DNA of 64,000 nt from Variovorax sp. OK212. GTDB lineage: Bacteria; Pseudomonadota; Gammaproteobacteria; Burkholderiales; Burkholderiaceae_C. A program made the position numbers and the translations under genes. Positions 50,291 to 59,496 of this stretch are shown piece after piece; the first letter of the stretch is position 1, and each line of letters starts with the position of its first letter. The stretch lies in assembly GCF_900112425.1 (NCBI RefSeq), contig NZ_FOLP01000003.1:434001-498000 (forward strand), written 5' to 3'. The notes under the pieces are model-generated. The model was not told the origin of the DNA, did not search any database, and was given only the letters and a program-made list of their open reading frames with translations.

Positions 50291-51684
50291 CGATCGCCTT
50301 CTGTCGCGTTGGTGGATGCGGCCGTGGCTTCCACCGCCAGCACGTGTTTGCAGGGCCCGCGCTCGCCCTGGTATTTGGCGAACCAGGGGCAGGTGCAGCG
50401 CAGTTCGCCGTCGGTCTCGCGCACGCTGTGCACGGTGCCGCCGCTGGTCACCTGCGCATCGATCGGACTGGCCTTGGCGATGTGCACGGCGCCGCGCGCC
50501 ATGAGCTCGCGCGCATCGGCCAGCCGCGGGTGCATGTCCTCGACCGACGACAGGTCGAACGGCAGCACGCGGTGAAAGTAGCGTCCCTCGGCCCCTTCGC
50601 TCCTTGCGGCCAGATCGAATCCCACCAAGCCCGACGCGCCGAGGATGCGCAGGCTGTCCTCCACGCTCGACGCGGCCACGCCCAGCTTGGCCGCCAGTTC
50701 GGCGGTGTCGATCACGGCCTGCCAGTTCAGCTGCGCGCGCACCTGGGCCACGGCGCGCTCGTCGTCCATGCGCATCAGTGCACGCAGCGCCTGCCCTTCG
50801 CCCGAAAAGCCGCGCCACGGTTCGGCGCTCAGCGCCAGCGTGAGCCGCGCGCCCGGAAAGTTGAGCACCCAGGCGCTGGCCTGCTGTGCCTCGTCGGCAT
50901 GCACCGCGAGGCTCTGCGCCTTGGGCAGCAGCGCCTCGAGCACGCGCAGCCGGCTGGTGTCGGTCACGCGCACGCCTTGCGGGTGCGGGCGCGTGGTGGT
51001 GAAGGGCCCCTTGGGCGACGGCACCACCCACAGCGGCGTGCGGCTGGTCGAGGCCTTGGGCAGCGTGCGGAAGAAGCGCAGCGCCTCCAGCCCCTTGAGC
51101 TCGAAGCGGTGCCGCATGCCGGCCAGGTAAGACTGCACCTCGACCATGCCGCGCAGCCAGCGCAGCGGCAGCGCCACCTTGCGCTCGACCACCTCGTGGC
51201 CGCCCGATTGCAGCGCGAGCGCGTCGCGCCCGACCGACAGCGAGAGCCCGTCGGCGTCGCGCAGCCGTGCCAGCGCGGCGCGCATCGGCGCATTGAAGTC
51301 GACGTTGGTGGTGCCCTTGCCGACCACCTGCCCGTCGTACGACGCAGGCAGCAGGTCGACGCGCACATAGCAGCTGCAGCACGCCGAGAACCCCTCGAAG
51401 CGCAGCAGCTCGCCACCGGCCGTGACCACCGGGTCGGCCAGCGCAATGGCGCGCGCCACGCTGTTGGCCGGCGTGAAGAAGCGCGAGCCGACCACCAGAT
51501 GCACGGCACTCAGCATCTCCGCGCACAGCCGGGGCTGCAGCAGCCGCCCCTCGAAGAAGTACGGATGCGCCGCGCCGCCGTCGGCCTGCGGGCTCGACGT
51601 GGCCAGGCTCAGCCGCGGCCCTGCGGCCTCGGCCAGCGTGGCCGAGGCGTGCGCGTAGCGGTAGGCGTGGGCGACCGCGCTCAA
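50287..51684 (-). CDS. SWIM zinc-finger protein
   Basis: A 465-aa protein whose C-terminal SWIM motif reads CTCPWFAKYQGERGPCKH, the CxC...CxH pattern of this nucleic-acid or protein-binding finger. The body has VDLLPASYDGQVVGKGTTNV, LSLSVGRDALALQSGGHEVV, SFLDSLRILG-like helices (SSVEDSLRILGASGLVGFDL) and FHRVLPFDLSSVEDMHP. The reading frame has no ATG near its 5' end. TTG 51684, overlapping the hydrolase stop as TTGA, gives a sensible start (LSAVAHAYRYAHAS). Similar proteins occur beside DUF6493 genes and are uncharacterised. DNA-linked or signalling roles are guesses. Confidence 0.78.
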   Translation of the reverse strand: MSAVAHAYRYAHASATLAEAAGPRLSLATSSPQADGGAAHPYFFEGRLLQPRLCAEMLSAVHLVVGSRFFTPANSVARAIALADPVVTAGGELLRFEGFSACCSCYVRVDLLPASYDGQVVGKGTTNVDFNAPMRAALARLRDADGLSLSVGRDALALQSGGHEVVERKVALPLRWLRGMVEVQSYLAGMRHRFELKGLEALRFFRTLPKASTSRTPLWVVPSPKGPFTTTRPHPQGVRVTDTSRLRVLEALLPKAQSLAVHADEAQQASAWVLNFPGARLTLALSAEPWRGFSGEGQALRALMRMDDERAVAQVRAQLNWQAVIDTAELAAKLGVAASSVEDSLRILGASGLVGFDLAARSEGAEGRYFHRVLPFDLSSVEDMHPRLADARELMARGAVHIAKASPIDAQVTSGGTVHSVRETDGELRCTCPWFAKYQGERGPCKHVLAVEATAASTNATEGDR

Positions 51685-52664
51685 GGCTGCAAGGCCTCGC
51701 GCAGCGCCTTGGCCGCATCGGCCTGCGCCTGCAGCGCCTCGGGAATCGCGCGGCCCATCTTGATGAACTCGTGGATCACGCCGCGGTAGATCTCCAGGTC
51801 GACCGGCACGCCCGCCGCGCGCAGCTTGTCGGCATAGGCAATGCCTTCGTCGACCACCGGGTCGCATTCGGCCAGGCAGATCCACGCGGGCGCCACGCCG
51901 TCGACGTCGTCGGCCAGCAGCGGCGCAAAGCGCCAGTCGTCACGGTCGGCCGGTGTGCGAACGTACTGCGCGAAGAAGAAATCGATCATCGACTTCGTCA
52001 GCAGCGGCCCGTCGGCATGGCGCAGGTGCGAGGCCGTGTCCTGGTGCGCCGTGGTGCCGGGGTAGATGAGCATCTGCAGCGCCAGCGGCAGGCCCGCGTC
52101 GCGCGCCAGAACGGCGCACACGGCCGCGAGCGTGCCACCCGCGCTGTCGCCGCCCACCGCCAGCCTGGACGGGTCGAGGCCCATGCTCGCGCCCTCTTTC
52201 GCGATGAATTCGAAAGCGTCCCACGCGTCGTTCGACGCGGTCGGAAACTTGTGCGCGGGCGCGAGCCGGTAGTCCACCGACACCACCGCGCAACCGCTCC
52301 TGCTGCTCAGCACGCGGCACAGCGTGTCGTGCGTGCGGATGTTGCCCACCGTGAAGCCGCCGCCGTGAAAGTACACCAGCACCGGCAGCACCGCGGCAGA
52401 CGGCGCATACAGCCGCGCCGCCAGGGCGTGGCCGTCGCGCGCGGCAATGTCGAAGTCCTCGATGCGGGCAAGCTCGGGCTTGGGCACCTCGAGCACGCCG
52501 GCGCCCTTCTCGTAGGAGGCCTTGGCCTCCTCGGGTGTCATGCGGTCCAGCGGCGGGTGGCCGGCGCGCGCCATGCGCTCGACGACGCTGGCCATCTTCG
52601 CGGTCAGCCGTGCGGCGTGGGGTGTTCCGGGCGCGACACCGGCAAGGGTTTCTTTCGTGTGCAA
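51681..52664 (-). CDS. Alpha/beta hydrolase of the hormone-sensitive lipase family
   Basis: A 327-aa esterase/lipase. The family's oxyanion motif is present in VLVYFHGGGFTVGNI, the nucleophile in RLAVGGDSAGGTLAAV (GDSAG), a catalytic Asp in CLAECDPVVDEG and His in YRGVIHEFIKMG. There is no signal peptide, so it acts in the cytosol on short-chain or aryl esters. The start at 52664 lies 64 bp from a divergent iron-type dehydrogenase gene. The stop overlaps the TTG start of the SWIM gene, although a shared function is not evident. Substrate unknown. Confidence 0.92.
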   Translation of the reverse strand: MHTKETLAGVAPGTPHAARLTAKMASVVERMARAGHPPLDRMTPEEAKASYEKGAGVLEVPKPELARIEDFDIAARDGHALAARLYAPSAAVLPVLVYFHGGGFTVGNIRTHDTLCRVLSSRSGCAVVSVDYRLAPAHKFPTASNDAWDAFEFIAKEGASMGLDPSRLAVGGDSAGGTLAAVCAVLARDAGLPLALQMLIYPGTTAHQDTASHLRHADGPLLTKSMIDFFFAQYVRTPADRDDWRFAPLLADDVDGVAPAWICLAECDPVVDEGIAYADKLRAAGVPVDLEIYRGVIHEFIKMGRAIPEALQAQADAAKALREALQP

Positions 52665-52728
52665 GACTGATCGCTCTTGTTAGATTTGGCTGGTCGGCAA
52701 TCGTACTGCCCCGAGCACTCCCACACCC

Positions 52729-53865
52729 ATGGCACTCATCCAATACCTCACCCAGATCCAGTTCGAATTCGGCGCCATCCAGCTGCTGTCCAGCGAGTGC
52801 GCGCGCATCGGCATCAACCGCCCGCTGATCGTGACCGACGCCGGCGTGCGCGCGGCCGGCGTGCTGCAGAAGGCGCTCGACGCCATCGCGGATCTCGAGG
52901 TGTCGGTGTTCGACCAGACCCCCTCCAACCCGACCGAAGCCGCGGTGCGCGCGGCCGTCGAGCTGTACCGCAGCGGGCGCTGCGACGGGCTCATCGCGGT
53001 GGGCGGCGGTTCGGCCATCGACTGCGCCAAGGGCGTGGCCATCGCGGCCACGCACGAAGGCCCGCTGAAGACCTACGCCACCATCGAAGGCGGCTCGCCC
53101 AGGATCACCGAACGCGCGGTGCCGCTGATTGCGGTGCCCACCACCAGCGGCACCGGCAGCGAGGTGGCGCGCGGCGCCATCGTCATCGTGGACGACCACC
53201 GCAAGCTGGGCTTCCACAGCTGGTTCCTGATGCCCAAGGCCGCCATCTGCGACCCCGAACTCACGCTCGGCCTGCCGCCCAAACTCACGGCCGCCACCGG
53301 CATGGACGCCATTGCGCACTGCATGGAAACCTTCATGTCGGCCGCGTTCAACCCGCCGGCCGACGGCATCGGCCTCGACGGCCTGGAGCGTGCCTGGGGC
53401 CACATCGAGCGCGCGACCAAAGACGGCAGCGACCGCGAGGCGCGCCTGAACCTCATGAGCGCCTCGATGCAGGGCGCCATGGCCTTCCAGAAGGGCCTGG
53501 GCTGCGTGCACTCGCTGAGCCACAGCCTGGGCGGGGTCGATCCGCGCCTGCACCACGGCACGCTCAACGCCCTCTTCCTGCCCGCGGTGATCCACTTCAA
53601 CGCGGGTGCCGAATCGGTGCAGAAGGAACAGCGCCTGCAGCGCATGGCGCAGGCCATGCACCTCGATTCGGCCGGCGACCTGGGCGATGCCATCCGCGAC
53701 ATGAACGCGCGCCTGGGCCTGCCCACGGGCCTGGCCGAGGTGGGCGTGACGCCCGCCATGTTCGACAGGATCATCGACGGCGCCATGGCCGACCACTGCC
53801 ACAAGACCAACCCGCGCCTGGCCACGCGCGACGACTACAAGGTCATGCTCGAAGCCTCGATGTGA
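52729..53865 (+). CDS. Iron-type alcohol dehydrogenase
   Basis: A 378-aa group III (Fe-ADH) dehydrogenase oxidising an alcohol or reducing an aldehyde with NAD(P). Motifs: nucleotide binding GLIAVGGGSAIDCAKGVA, PLIAVPTTSGTGSEVARGAI and metal ligands Asp/His in TGMDAIAHCMETF, His in CVHSLSHSLGG and His in RLHHGTLNALFLP. The product is near standard family length. It is divergent from the HSL-type hydrolase (64 bp), so one control region may serve both, for instance ester cleavage followed by alcohol oxidation. That coupling is inference. Confidence 0.94.
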   Translation: MALIQYLTQIQFEFGAIQLLSSECARIGINRPLIVTDAGVRAAGVLQKALDAIADLEVSVFDQTPSNPTEAAVRAAVELYRSGRCDGLIAVGGGSAIDCAKGVAIAATHEGPLKTYATIEGGSPRITERAVPLIAVPTTSGTGSEVARGAIVIVDDHRKLGFHSWFLMPKAAICDPELTLGLPPKLTAATGMDAIAHCMETFMSAAFNPPADGIGLDGLERAWGHIERATKDGSDREARLNLMSASMQGAMAFQKGLGCVHSLSHSLGGVDPRLHHGTLNALFLPAVIHFNAGAESVQKEQRLQRMAQAMHLDSAGDLGDAIRDMNARLGLPTGLAEVGVTPAMFDRIIDGAMADHCHKTNPRLATRDDYKVMLEASM

Positions 53866-54004
53866 ACCGGCGCGAAGGCCTTGCACCTTCTGTGTAAGCG
53901 CTTTTTCTACAGGCTTCGCGTCATTGGTATGACATGAGGAATTTCTAGACTGGCCCCAGAAGGCTTCGCACCCGCGAAAGTCCCAGAGGTCAGGGAAGTT
54001 CCGC

Positions 54005-56350
54005 ATGCCACGTACCGTCCAAGTCCACACCGTCCTGAGCACCGAGCAGCTCAAGTTCCGCGCGATGCGGGGACGCGAAGGGCTCTCGCAACTCTTCGAG
54101 TTCGAGGTGGACATGGTCAGCACCAGCTTCAGCCTCGAACTGAAGCAGCTGCTCGGCACCTCGCTCACGCTGGAGCTGGCCGACGAAGCCGGCGCGCGCT
54201 TCCTCAACGGCACCGTGGTGCGCTTCGAGCTGGTGGGCCGCGCCAACGAAACCGGGCGCCACTACATCTACCGCGCACTGGTGCAGCCGTGGCTGTGGTA
54301 CCTCACGCGCACCACCGACTGCCGCATCTTCCAGAACAAGAGCGTGCCCGAAGTCCTCGACGAGGTGCTGGGCAAGTACGGCTTCCAGTTCGAAAAGCGC
54401 CTCACCGGCAGCTACCCGACCTGGGAGTACTGCGTGCAGTACCAGGAAAGCGACTTCGCCTTCGTGAGCCGGCTCATGGAGCACGAAGGCATTGCCTACC
54501 ACTTCGAGCACGGCAACGGCACGCACCTGCTGGTGCTGGCCGACGACAGCGGCAGCTACACCCCCCTGCCCGGCCACGCCAGCATTCCCTACCGCCCGCG
54601 CGACCGCGTGCTGAACGCGCTGGAGCCCTGCATCGACCAGTGGCGCGTGAGCGAGCAGATCACCTCGGGCCGCGTGATGCTCGACGACTTCGACTTCAAG
54701 AAGTCGCGCGCCTCGCTGCAAAGCGTGCAGCAGGACCCCAAGCCGCACGAGCACTCGACCTACGAGGTCTACGAATGGCTCGGCGGCTACACCGAGCACC
54801 AGCAGGGCGACAGCTACGCGCGCATCCGCCTGCAGGAGCTGCAGGGCGCGCACGAGCTGGCCGCGGGCCACACCAACGTCGTCGGCATGGCGCCCGGCTA
54901 CCTGTTCCAGATGACGCACTGCCCGCGCGAATCGGACAACCGCGAGTACCTGGTCACCGAAACGCGCTACGACCTGCAGGAGCCCGAGTACTCCACCGGC
55001 GGCAGCAGCGAGTCGGTGTGCGAATTCGACTTCACCGTGCTGCCGTCGAGCGTGCCCTTTCGCCCCGCGCGCAAGACGCCGCGCCCGCGCACCAACGGCC
55101 CGCAGACCGCCACGGTGGTCGGCCCCGAGGAGATCTGGACCGACCGCTTCGGCCGCGTGAAGCTGCAGTTCCGCTGGGACCGCTACGGCCAGTCGGACGA
55201 GAACAGCTCGTGCTGGGTGCGCGTGTCGAGCAACTGGGCCGGCGCCAACTACGGCACCATGCACATGCCGCGCGTGGGCCAGGAGGTGATCGTCGACTTC
55301 ATCGGCGGCGAGCCCGACCGCCCCATCATCACCGGCCGCGTCTACAACAGCGACCAGATGCCGCCGTGGGAACTGCCGGCCAACGCCACCGCCAGCGGCA
55401 TCCTCACGCGCTCCAGCACCGGCGGCGCGGCCAACCAGGCCAACATGCTGCGCTTCGAGGACCGCGCGGGCGCCGAGCAGATCCTGTTGCACGCCGAGCG
55501 CAACCTCGACGTGGAGGTGGAGGCCGACGAGACGCACACCACCGACGGCACCCGCACCACGCTCATCAAGGGCCACGAGTCGGCCACCTACCAGGACGGC
55601 GAGACGCGCGACATCACGGCCGGCGCCAAGGAAAGCATCACCGGCGGCGACACCCGCGACGTGACCGGCGGCTTCACCGAGACCGTGACCGGCGGCGTGA
55701 AGCAGACCATTTCGGGCGGCAAGACGCGCATGCTCAGCGGCGGGCTCGACGACACCATCACCGGCGGCGTGAAGCTGGCGATCACGGGCGGTTTCCACGG
55801 CACCATCGACGGCCAGGAAATCCGCTTCGTCAGCGACGGGCGCAACGACACCATCAACACCTCGAACGACGTGCTGGTCAACGGCCCCTCGACCACCACG
55901 GTGACCGGGCCCACGGTGCACACCTCGCCGGACGTCACGTTCAACACCACCAACCACATCCACAACACGACGCAGCACGTCATCAACACCAACGTCTACA
56001 ACACGACGTCGAACACCTACAACAACATCACCAACGACTACACCAACAACTCCGTCACGTACAACAACAACTACGCCAAGAGCAGCGACTGGCGGCTGTT
56101 CCGTGCGGGCGGGGTGGGCTTTCGCATCAGCCTGGTGGGCACGTCGCTGGACGTGTGGGGCGCGCGGCTGCAGTACTACGCCGCGCTCAATGCGCAGATT
56201 GCCACGGTGAAGATCGACACGGCCGTGTTCTCGCTGAAGAACAAGCCGCTCGAAGTCAGCACCAAGGGGATGGCCATTGCGAACAAGGGCATGCTCATCG
56301 CCACCGGCGGGCTGGCGGCCAAGTTCAAGGTGCTGACGCTGGTGGCCTGA
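54005..56350 (+). CDS. vgrG: Type VI secretion spike protein VgrG with extended needle
   Basis: A 781-aa trimeric spike that sits on the Hcp tube and carries cargo. The gp27-like part starts QVHTVLSTEQLKFRAMRGRE and includes LVQPWLWYLTRTTDCRIFQN, QYQESDFAFVSRLMEHEGIA. The gp5 OB-fold shows WTDRFGRVKLQFRWDRYGQS, WVRVSSNWAG and HMPRVGQEVIVDFIGGEPDR. From residue 536 eight octapeptides of the xITGGxxx type build the beta-helix needle. An Asn/Thr-rich stretch (residues ~640-697) and an ~85-aa tail of unknown role follow. ATG 54005 has AGGGA 8 nt upstream. It heads the T6SS accessory cluster; no structural T6SS genes (tssA-M) are in the window. Confidence 0.96.
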   Translation: MPRTVQVHTVLSTEQLKFRAMRGREGLSQLFEFEVDMVSTSFSLELKQLLGTSLTLELADEAGARFLNGTVVRFELVGRANETGRHYIYRALVQPWLWYLTRTTDCRIFQNKSVPEVLDEVLGKYGFQFEKRLTGSYPTWEYCVQYQESDFAFVSRLMEHEGIAYHFEHGNGTHLLVLADDSGSYTPLPGHASIPYRPRDRVLNALEPCIDQWRVSEQITSGRVMLDDFDFKKSRASLQSVQQDPKPHEHSTYEVYEWLGGYTEHQQGDSYARIRLQELQGAHELAAGHTNVVGMAPGYLFQMTHCPRESDNREYLVTETRYDLQEPEYSTGGSSESVCEFDFTVLPSSVPFRPARKTPRPRTNGPQTATVVGPEEIWTDRFGRVKLQFRWDRYGQSDENSSCWVRVSSNWAGANYGTMHMPRVGQEVIVDFIGGEPDRPIITGRVYNSDQMPPWELPANATASGILTRSSTGGAANQANMLRFEDRAGAEQILLHAERNLDVEVEADETHTTDGTRTTLIKGHESATYQDGETRDITAGAKESITGGDTRDVTGGFTETVTGGVKQTISGGKTRMLSGGLDDTITGGVKLAITGGFHGTIDGQEIRFVSDGRNDTINTSNDVLVNGPSTTTVTGPTVHTSPDVTFNTTNHIHNTTQHVINTNVYNTTSNTYNNITNDYTNNSVTYNNNYAKSSDWRLFRAGGVGFRISLVGTSLDVWGARLQYYAALNAQIATVKIDTAVFSLKNKPLEVSTKGMAIANKGMLIATGGLAAKFKVLTLVA
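55610..55801 (+). repeat. Octapeptide-coding repeat of the VgrG needle
   Basis: Eight consecutive 24-bp units coding DITAGAKE, SITGGDTR, DVTGGFTE, TVTGGVKQ, TISGGKTR, MLSGGLDD, TITGGVKL and AITGGFHG. The spacing is exactly eight residues with a hydrophobic-Thr/Ser-Gly-Gly core, the pattern of the gp5/VgrG triple-stranded beta-helix. Confidence 0.9.
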
Positions 56351-56366
56351 GCAGGAAAAGAGATCG

Positions 56367-56798
56367 ATGGAAATCCTGATGTGGATCGTGTTCGCGGTGC
56401 TGATGGGGTCGATCCTGGTGGTCGCGCTGTCGGTGGTGATCGTGGCTTCGCGCGAGAACCGCGTCTATTCGGCCGAAGCCAGGACGTGGCAGCGCCTGGC
56501 CCAGAGCGGCATCCCGACCCAGGCCGAGGTCGAGTCGCTCAAGCGCTCCGAGCACGAGCTGTCGCGCGGCGGCAGCCAGGGGCAGACGGTGTACGCCTGC
56601 GAACTCGCGCTGAAGGTGTTCGACGGCGAAGGCGGCTCGCGGCCCGCCGTGGTGCGCACGCTGATCGACGAGGGCCTGGTGCCGCAGTTCGCGGTGGCCG
56701 GCACCCGCGTGCACCTGCTGCGCGACCCGGGCAACGCGGCGGTGCTGGCGGTCGACCGCACGCGCACGCCGCTCGAGATTCCGCGCGCCACCGCCTGA
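56367..56798 (+). CDS. Small membrane-anchored protein of the T6SS cluster
   Basis: A 143-aa protein with one N-terminal helix (MEILMWIVFAVLMGSILVVA, then LSVVIVAS) and a soluble domain of ~115 residues (ARTWQRLAQSGIPTQAEVES, VYACELALKVFDGEGG, LIDEGLVPQFAVAGTRVHLL). The soluble part has the look of a DUF3592-like or translocation-helper beta domain, but I cannot name a family. It begins 16 bp after vgrG and ends 13 bp before the DUF2169 gene, so it belongs to the operon. It could be an immunity protein for this module or an accessory factor; neither is shown by the sequence. Confidence 0.75.
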   Translation: MEILMWIVFAVLMGSILVVALSVVIVASRENRVYSAEARTWQRLAQSGIPTQAEVESLKRSEHELSRGGSQGQTVYACELALKVFDGEGGSRPAVVRTLIDEGLVPQFAVAGTRVHLLRDPGNAAVLAVDRTRTPLEIPRATA

Positions 56799-56811
56799 GC
56801 GCCCCGCCCTC

Positions 56812-59496
56812 GTGAAAACAGTCAAACCCTTGCGGCTGAGCGTGATCACGCGCCCGTTCCTGCGCGCCGGCCACCAGCGGCTGGGCCTGACGGTCATGGG
56901 CATGCTGTCGACGGAAGACGCCGGCGGCGCAGGTGAAAGTCCAGGCGGCGTGCTGCTGCCCGAGACCGAGTTCTGGAGGACCGTGTCCGAAGAGCTCGGC
57001 CCCACCGGCGTGCTCGACCTGGGCATGCCCAAGCCCTGCGCGGAGTTTCTCGCCACCGGCCACGCCTACACCCGCCACCAGCAGGACAAGACGGCCTGCG
57101 CTGTCGAGCTGCGCGTGGGCGCGCTGGCCCGGCAGTTCATCGTGTTCGGCGACCGCTACTGGCTCGACGGCCGCGCCACCGCGCCGCAGCCCTTCGATGC
57201 GATGCGGCTCGACTGGAGCCGCGCCTACGGCGGCCCGGGCTTCGCGGACAACCCGCTGGGCATGGGCCACGCGCCGGTGCCCGCCGCCGACGGCACACAG
57301 GTGCACCCGCTGCCCAACGTCGAGCACCCGCACCGCCGCATCGACCATCCGTCGCGGCACGCGGCGCCGGCCTGCCTGGGCGCCATCGACGTGAGCTGGC
57401 CCGCGCGCATGCAGCTCATCGGCCGGCACTACGACAGCCATTGGCGCGAGCACCTGTACCCCGGCTTCGCGCAGGACATGGACTGGCGCCTGTTCAACGC
57501 CGCGGCGCCCGAGCAGCGCTGGGCTGACAGCGACCGCATCCCGGGCGGCACGCCATACGAGATCTGGAACATGCACCCCTCGCAGCCGGTGCAGCGCGGC
57601 CGCCTGCCGGACTGGCGCGCGCGCGGCTTCATCGCCCGCAAGACGGCGTCGGGCCGCGCCGAGCCCGAGCGCTTCGAGGAGGTCGACCTGCGGCTGACCA
57701 CCGCATGGTTCTTCCCGCACCTGGCGCAGGTCGCGCTGATCTTCCACGGCGAGACCGCCATCGCGCAAGACGATGCCGCCGACGTCACGCACGTGATGCC
57801 GGCCATCGAAGCTGCGTCCGACGCGCCGCGCCCGCTCGAACACTACTTCGCGATCCTGCAGCGCCGCAGCGACCCCGAGACCGGCGCGCTCTACATGTTC
57901 CGCGACGACGAACTGCTGCCGGACGGCACCATCGGCCCGTGGCTGGACCAGATGGACGACGAAGAATCCCCGCTCGTGCGCAACATGCGCGAGCGCGGCC
58001 GCACGCTGCGCGAAGAGCTCGCCGGGCAGGCTTCGGACATCGGCCACAAGCCGCGCCATTTCAAGGAGCGCGCGGTGCCCGCGCCCTTCACCCGGATGCC
58101 GACCCTGGCCGAGCTGCCCGAGTTCATCGCGCAGACCAAGGTCTACGAGCGCGAGCAGCAGCGCAAGCTCGAAGACGGCCGCCGCGAGCTCGCGCAGCTG
58201 GCCCAAGCCAACGCCGGCGAGTCGCGCAAGGTGGGCTTCGACACCGGCGAGCTCGTGAACGACGCCACACGCACCCAGGCCAAGGGCCCTCCCACCTTCG
58301 ACGCGCAGGGCGTGATGCGGGGCCTGCTCGGCATCGCCGGCGCCACGCGCACCGCACCGATGCCGCCGGCACAACAGATGGAACTCGAACACACCGCCGA
58401 AAAAGGCCGCCGCGGCCTGATCGACATGTATCGCCTTGCGGCCCAGCACCAGTGCGCCGCCGACGCCATGGGCAGCGAGCGGGCCGGTGCGGCGCGCCAG
58501 CGCGTGCAGCAGGCCATGGCCGGCACCCGCGACCTGTCGGACATGGACCTGACGGGCGCCGACCTCTCGGGCATGGACCTGCGCGGCGCCCGCCTGCACC
58601 GCACGCTGCTCGAAAGCGCCAACCTCGCCGGCGCCCTGCTCGACGACGCCGACGCCACCGAGGCCGTGCTGGTGCGCGCGAAGCTCGAGGGCGCCTCGCT
58701 CGCGGGCTGCGTGCTGCACCGCGCCAACCTGAGCCTGGCGCACTGCGCGCGCACCTCGTTCGCCCGCGCGCGGTTCCATGAAACGGTGATCGAGAAGACG
58801 CGCTTCGACGACTGCGACTTCACGCAGGCCCGCCTCGAGCACCTGAACCTGATGGGCATGCACTTCGAGCGCTGCTGCTTCGACGGCGCGCGTTTCGACT
58901 ACGTCACGCTGCTCGAGCAAAGCCGGCTGCACGACTGCAGCTTCCACGCGGCCACGCTGCACAAGTTCGGCCTGATCTCGTGCGTGGTCTCGCGGCTGGA
59001 CTTCTCGCAGGCCAGCCTCGAAGCCAGCGCCTGGGTCCACACGCCGGGCGACGAAGGCATCGTGTTCAGCGGCGCCACGCTGCTCACCACCTGCTTCGTG
59101 GGCACCAGCAGCCTGCGCACCGCCGGCTTCGAGGACGCCACGCTCGTCCAGTGCAGCCTGCGCGACATGCCGCTGAACGGCGCGCGCTTCGCCCGGGCCA
59201 CGCTGGACACCTGCGACCTGTCGGCCTGCAGCCTGGTCGGCGCCAACCTGAGCGCCATCGACGCGCCTGAAAGCCTGTTCATCCGCGCCGATTTCACCCA
59301 TGCCTCGCTGCGCGGCGCCAACCTCATGCACGCCAGCCTCCAGAAGGCCACGCTGGTCGGCACCGACCTGCGCGAGGCCAACCTGTTCCGCGCCGACGTG
59401 TCGCAGGCGCTGATCGACACCGTCACCGAAACGCGCGGCGCCTACCTCGAGCAGGCCAAGACCGTCCCGCGCCGCGCGGCGGACCCGGTGCAATGA
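56812..59496 (+). CDS. DUF2169 T6SS adaptor fused to pentapeptide repeats
   Basis: An 894-aa two-part protein starting GTG 56812. Residues ~1-330 are DUF2169: KPLRLSVITRPFLRAGHQRL, ELRVGALARQFIVFGDRYWL, DWSRAYGGPGFADNPLGMGH and ADSDRIPGGTPYEIWNMHPS. DUF2169 proteins act as adaptors that load PAAR-like effectors on VgrG (for example the A. tumefaciens Tde2 system). A charged helical linker follows. Residues ~570-885 are pentapeptide repeats: DLSDMDLTGADLSGMDLRGA, RLHRTLLESANLAGALL. These form a right-handed beta-helix. The stop overlaps the next pentapeptide gene (ATGA). The fused helix could bind the adjacent cargo. Confidence 0.9.
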   Translation: MKTVKPLRLSVITRPFLRAGHQRLGLTVMGMLSTEDAGGAGESPGGVLLPETEFWRTVSEELGPTGVLDLGMPKPCAEFLATGHAYTRHQQDKTACAVELRVGALARQFIVFGDRYWLDGRATAPQPFDAMRLDWSRAYGGPGFADNPLGMGHAPVPAADGTQVHPLPNVEHPHRRIDHPSRHAAPACLGAIDVSWPARMQLIGRHYDSHWREHLYPGFAQDMDWRLFNAAAPEQRWADSDRIPGGTPYEIWNMHPSQPVQRGRLPDWRARGFIARKTASGRAEPERFEEVDLRLTTAWFFPHLAQVALIFHGETAIAQDDAADVTHVMPAIEAASDAPRPLEHYFAILQRRSDPETGALYMFRDDELLPDGTIGPWLDQMDDEESPLVRNMRERGRTLREELAGQASDIGHKPRHFKERAVPAPFTRMPTLAELPEFIAQTKVYEREQQRKLEDGRRELAQLAQANAGESRKVGFDTGELVNDATRTQAKGPPTFDAQGVMRGLLGIAGATRTAPMPPAQQMELEHTAEKGRRGLIDMYRLAAQHQCAADAMGSERAGAARQRVQQAMAGTRDLSDMDLTGADLSGMDLRGARLHRTLLESANLAGALLDDADATEAVLVRAKLEGASLAGCVLHRANLSLAHCARTSFARARFHETVIEKTRFDDCDFTQARLEHLNLMGMHFERCCFDGARFDYVTLLEQSRLHDCSFHAATLHKFGLISCVVSRLDFSQASLEASAWVHTPGDEGIVFSGATLLTTCFVGTSSLRTAGFEDATLVQCSLRDMPLNGARFARATLDTCDLSACSLVGANLSAIDAPESLFIRADFTHASLRGANLMHASLQKATLVGTDLREANLFRADVSQALIDTVTETRGAYLEQAKTVPRRAADPVQ

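Noticed and set aside
48581..50575. A 664-codon plus-strand frame opposite the DUF6493-like and SWIM genes
   Set aside because: Composition typical of antisense shadow; the minus strand carries the SWIM CxC...CxH motif and ATGA coupling.
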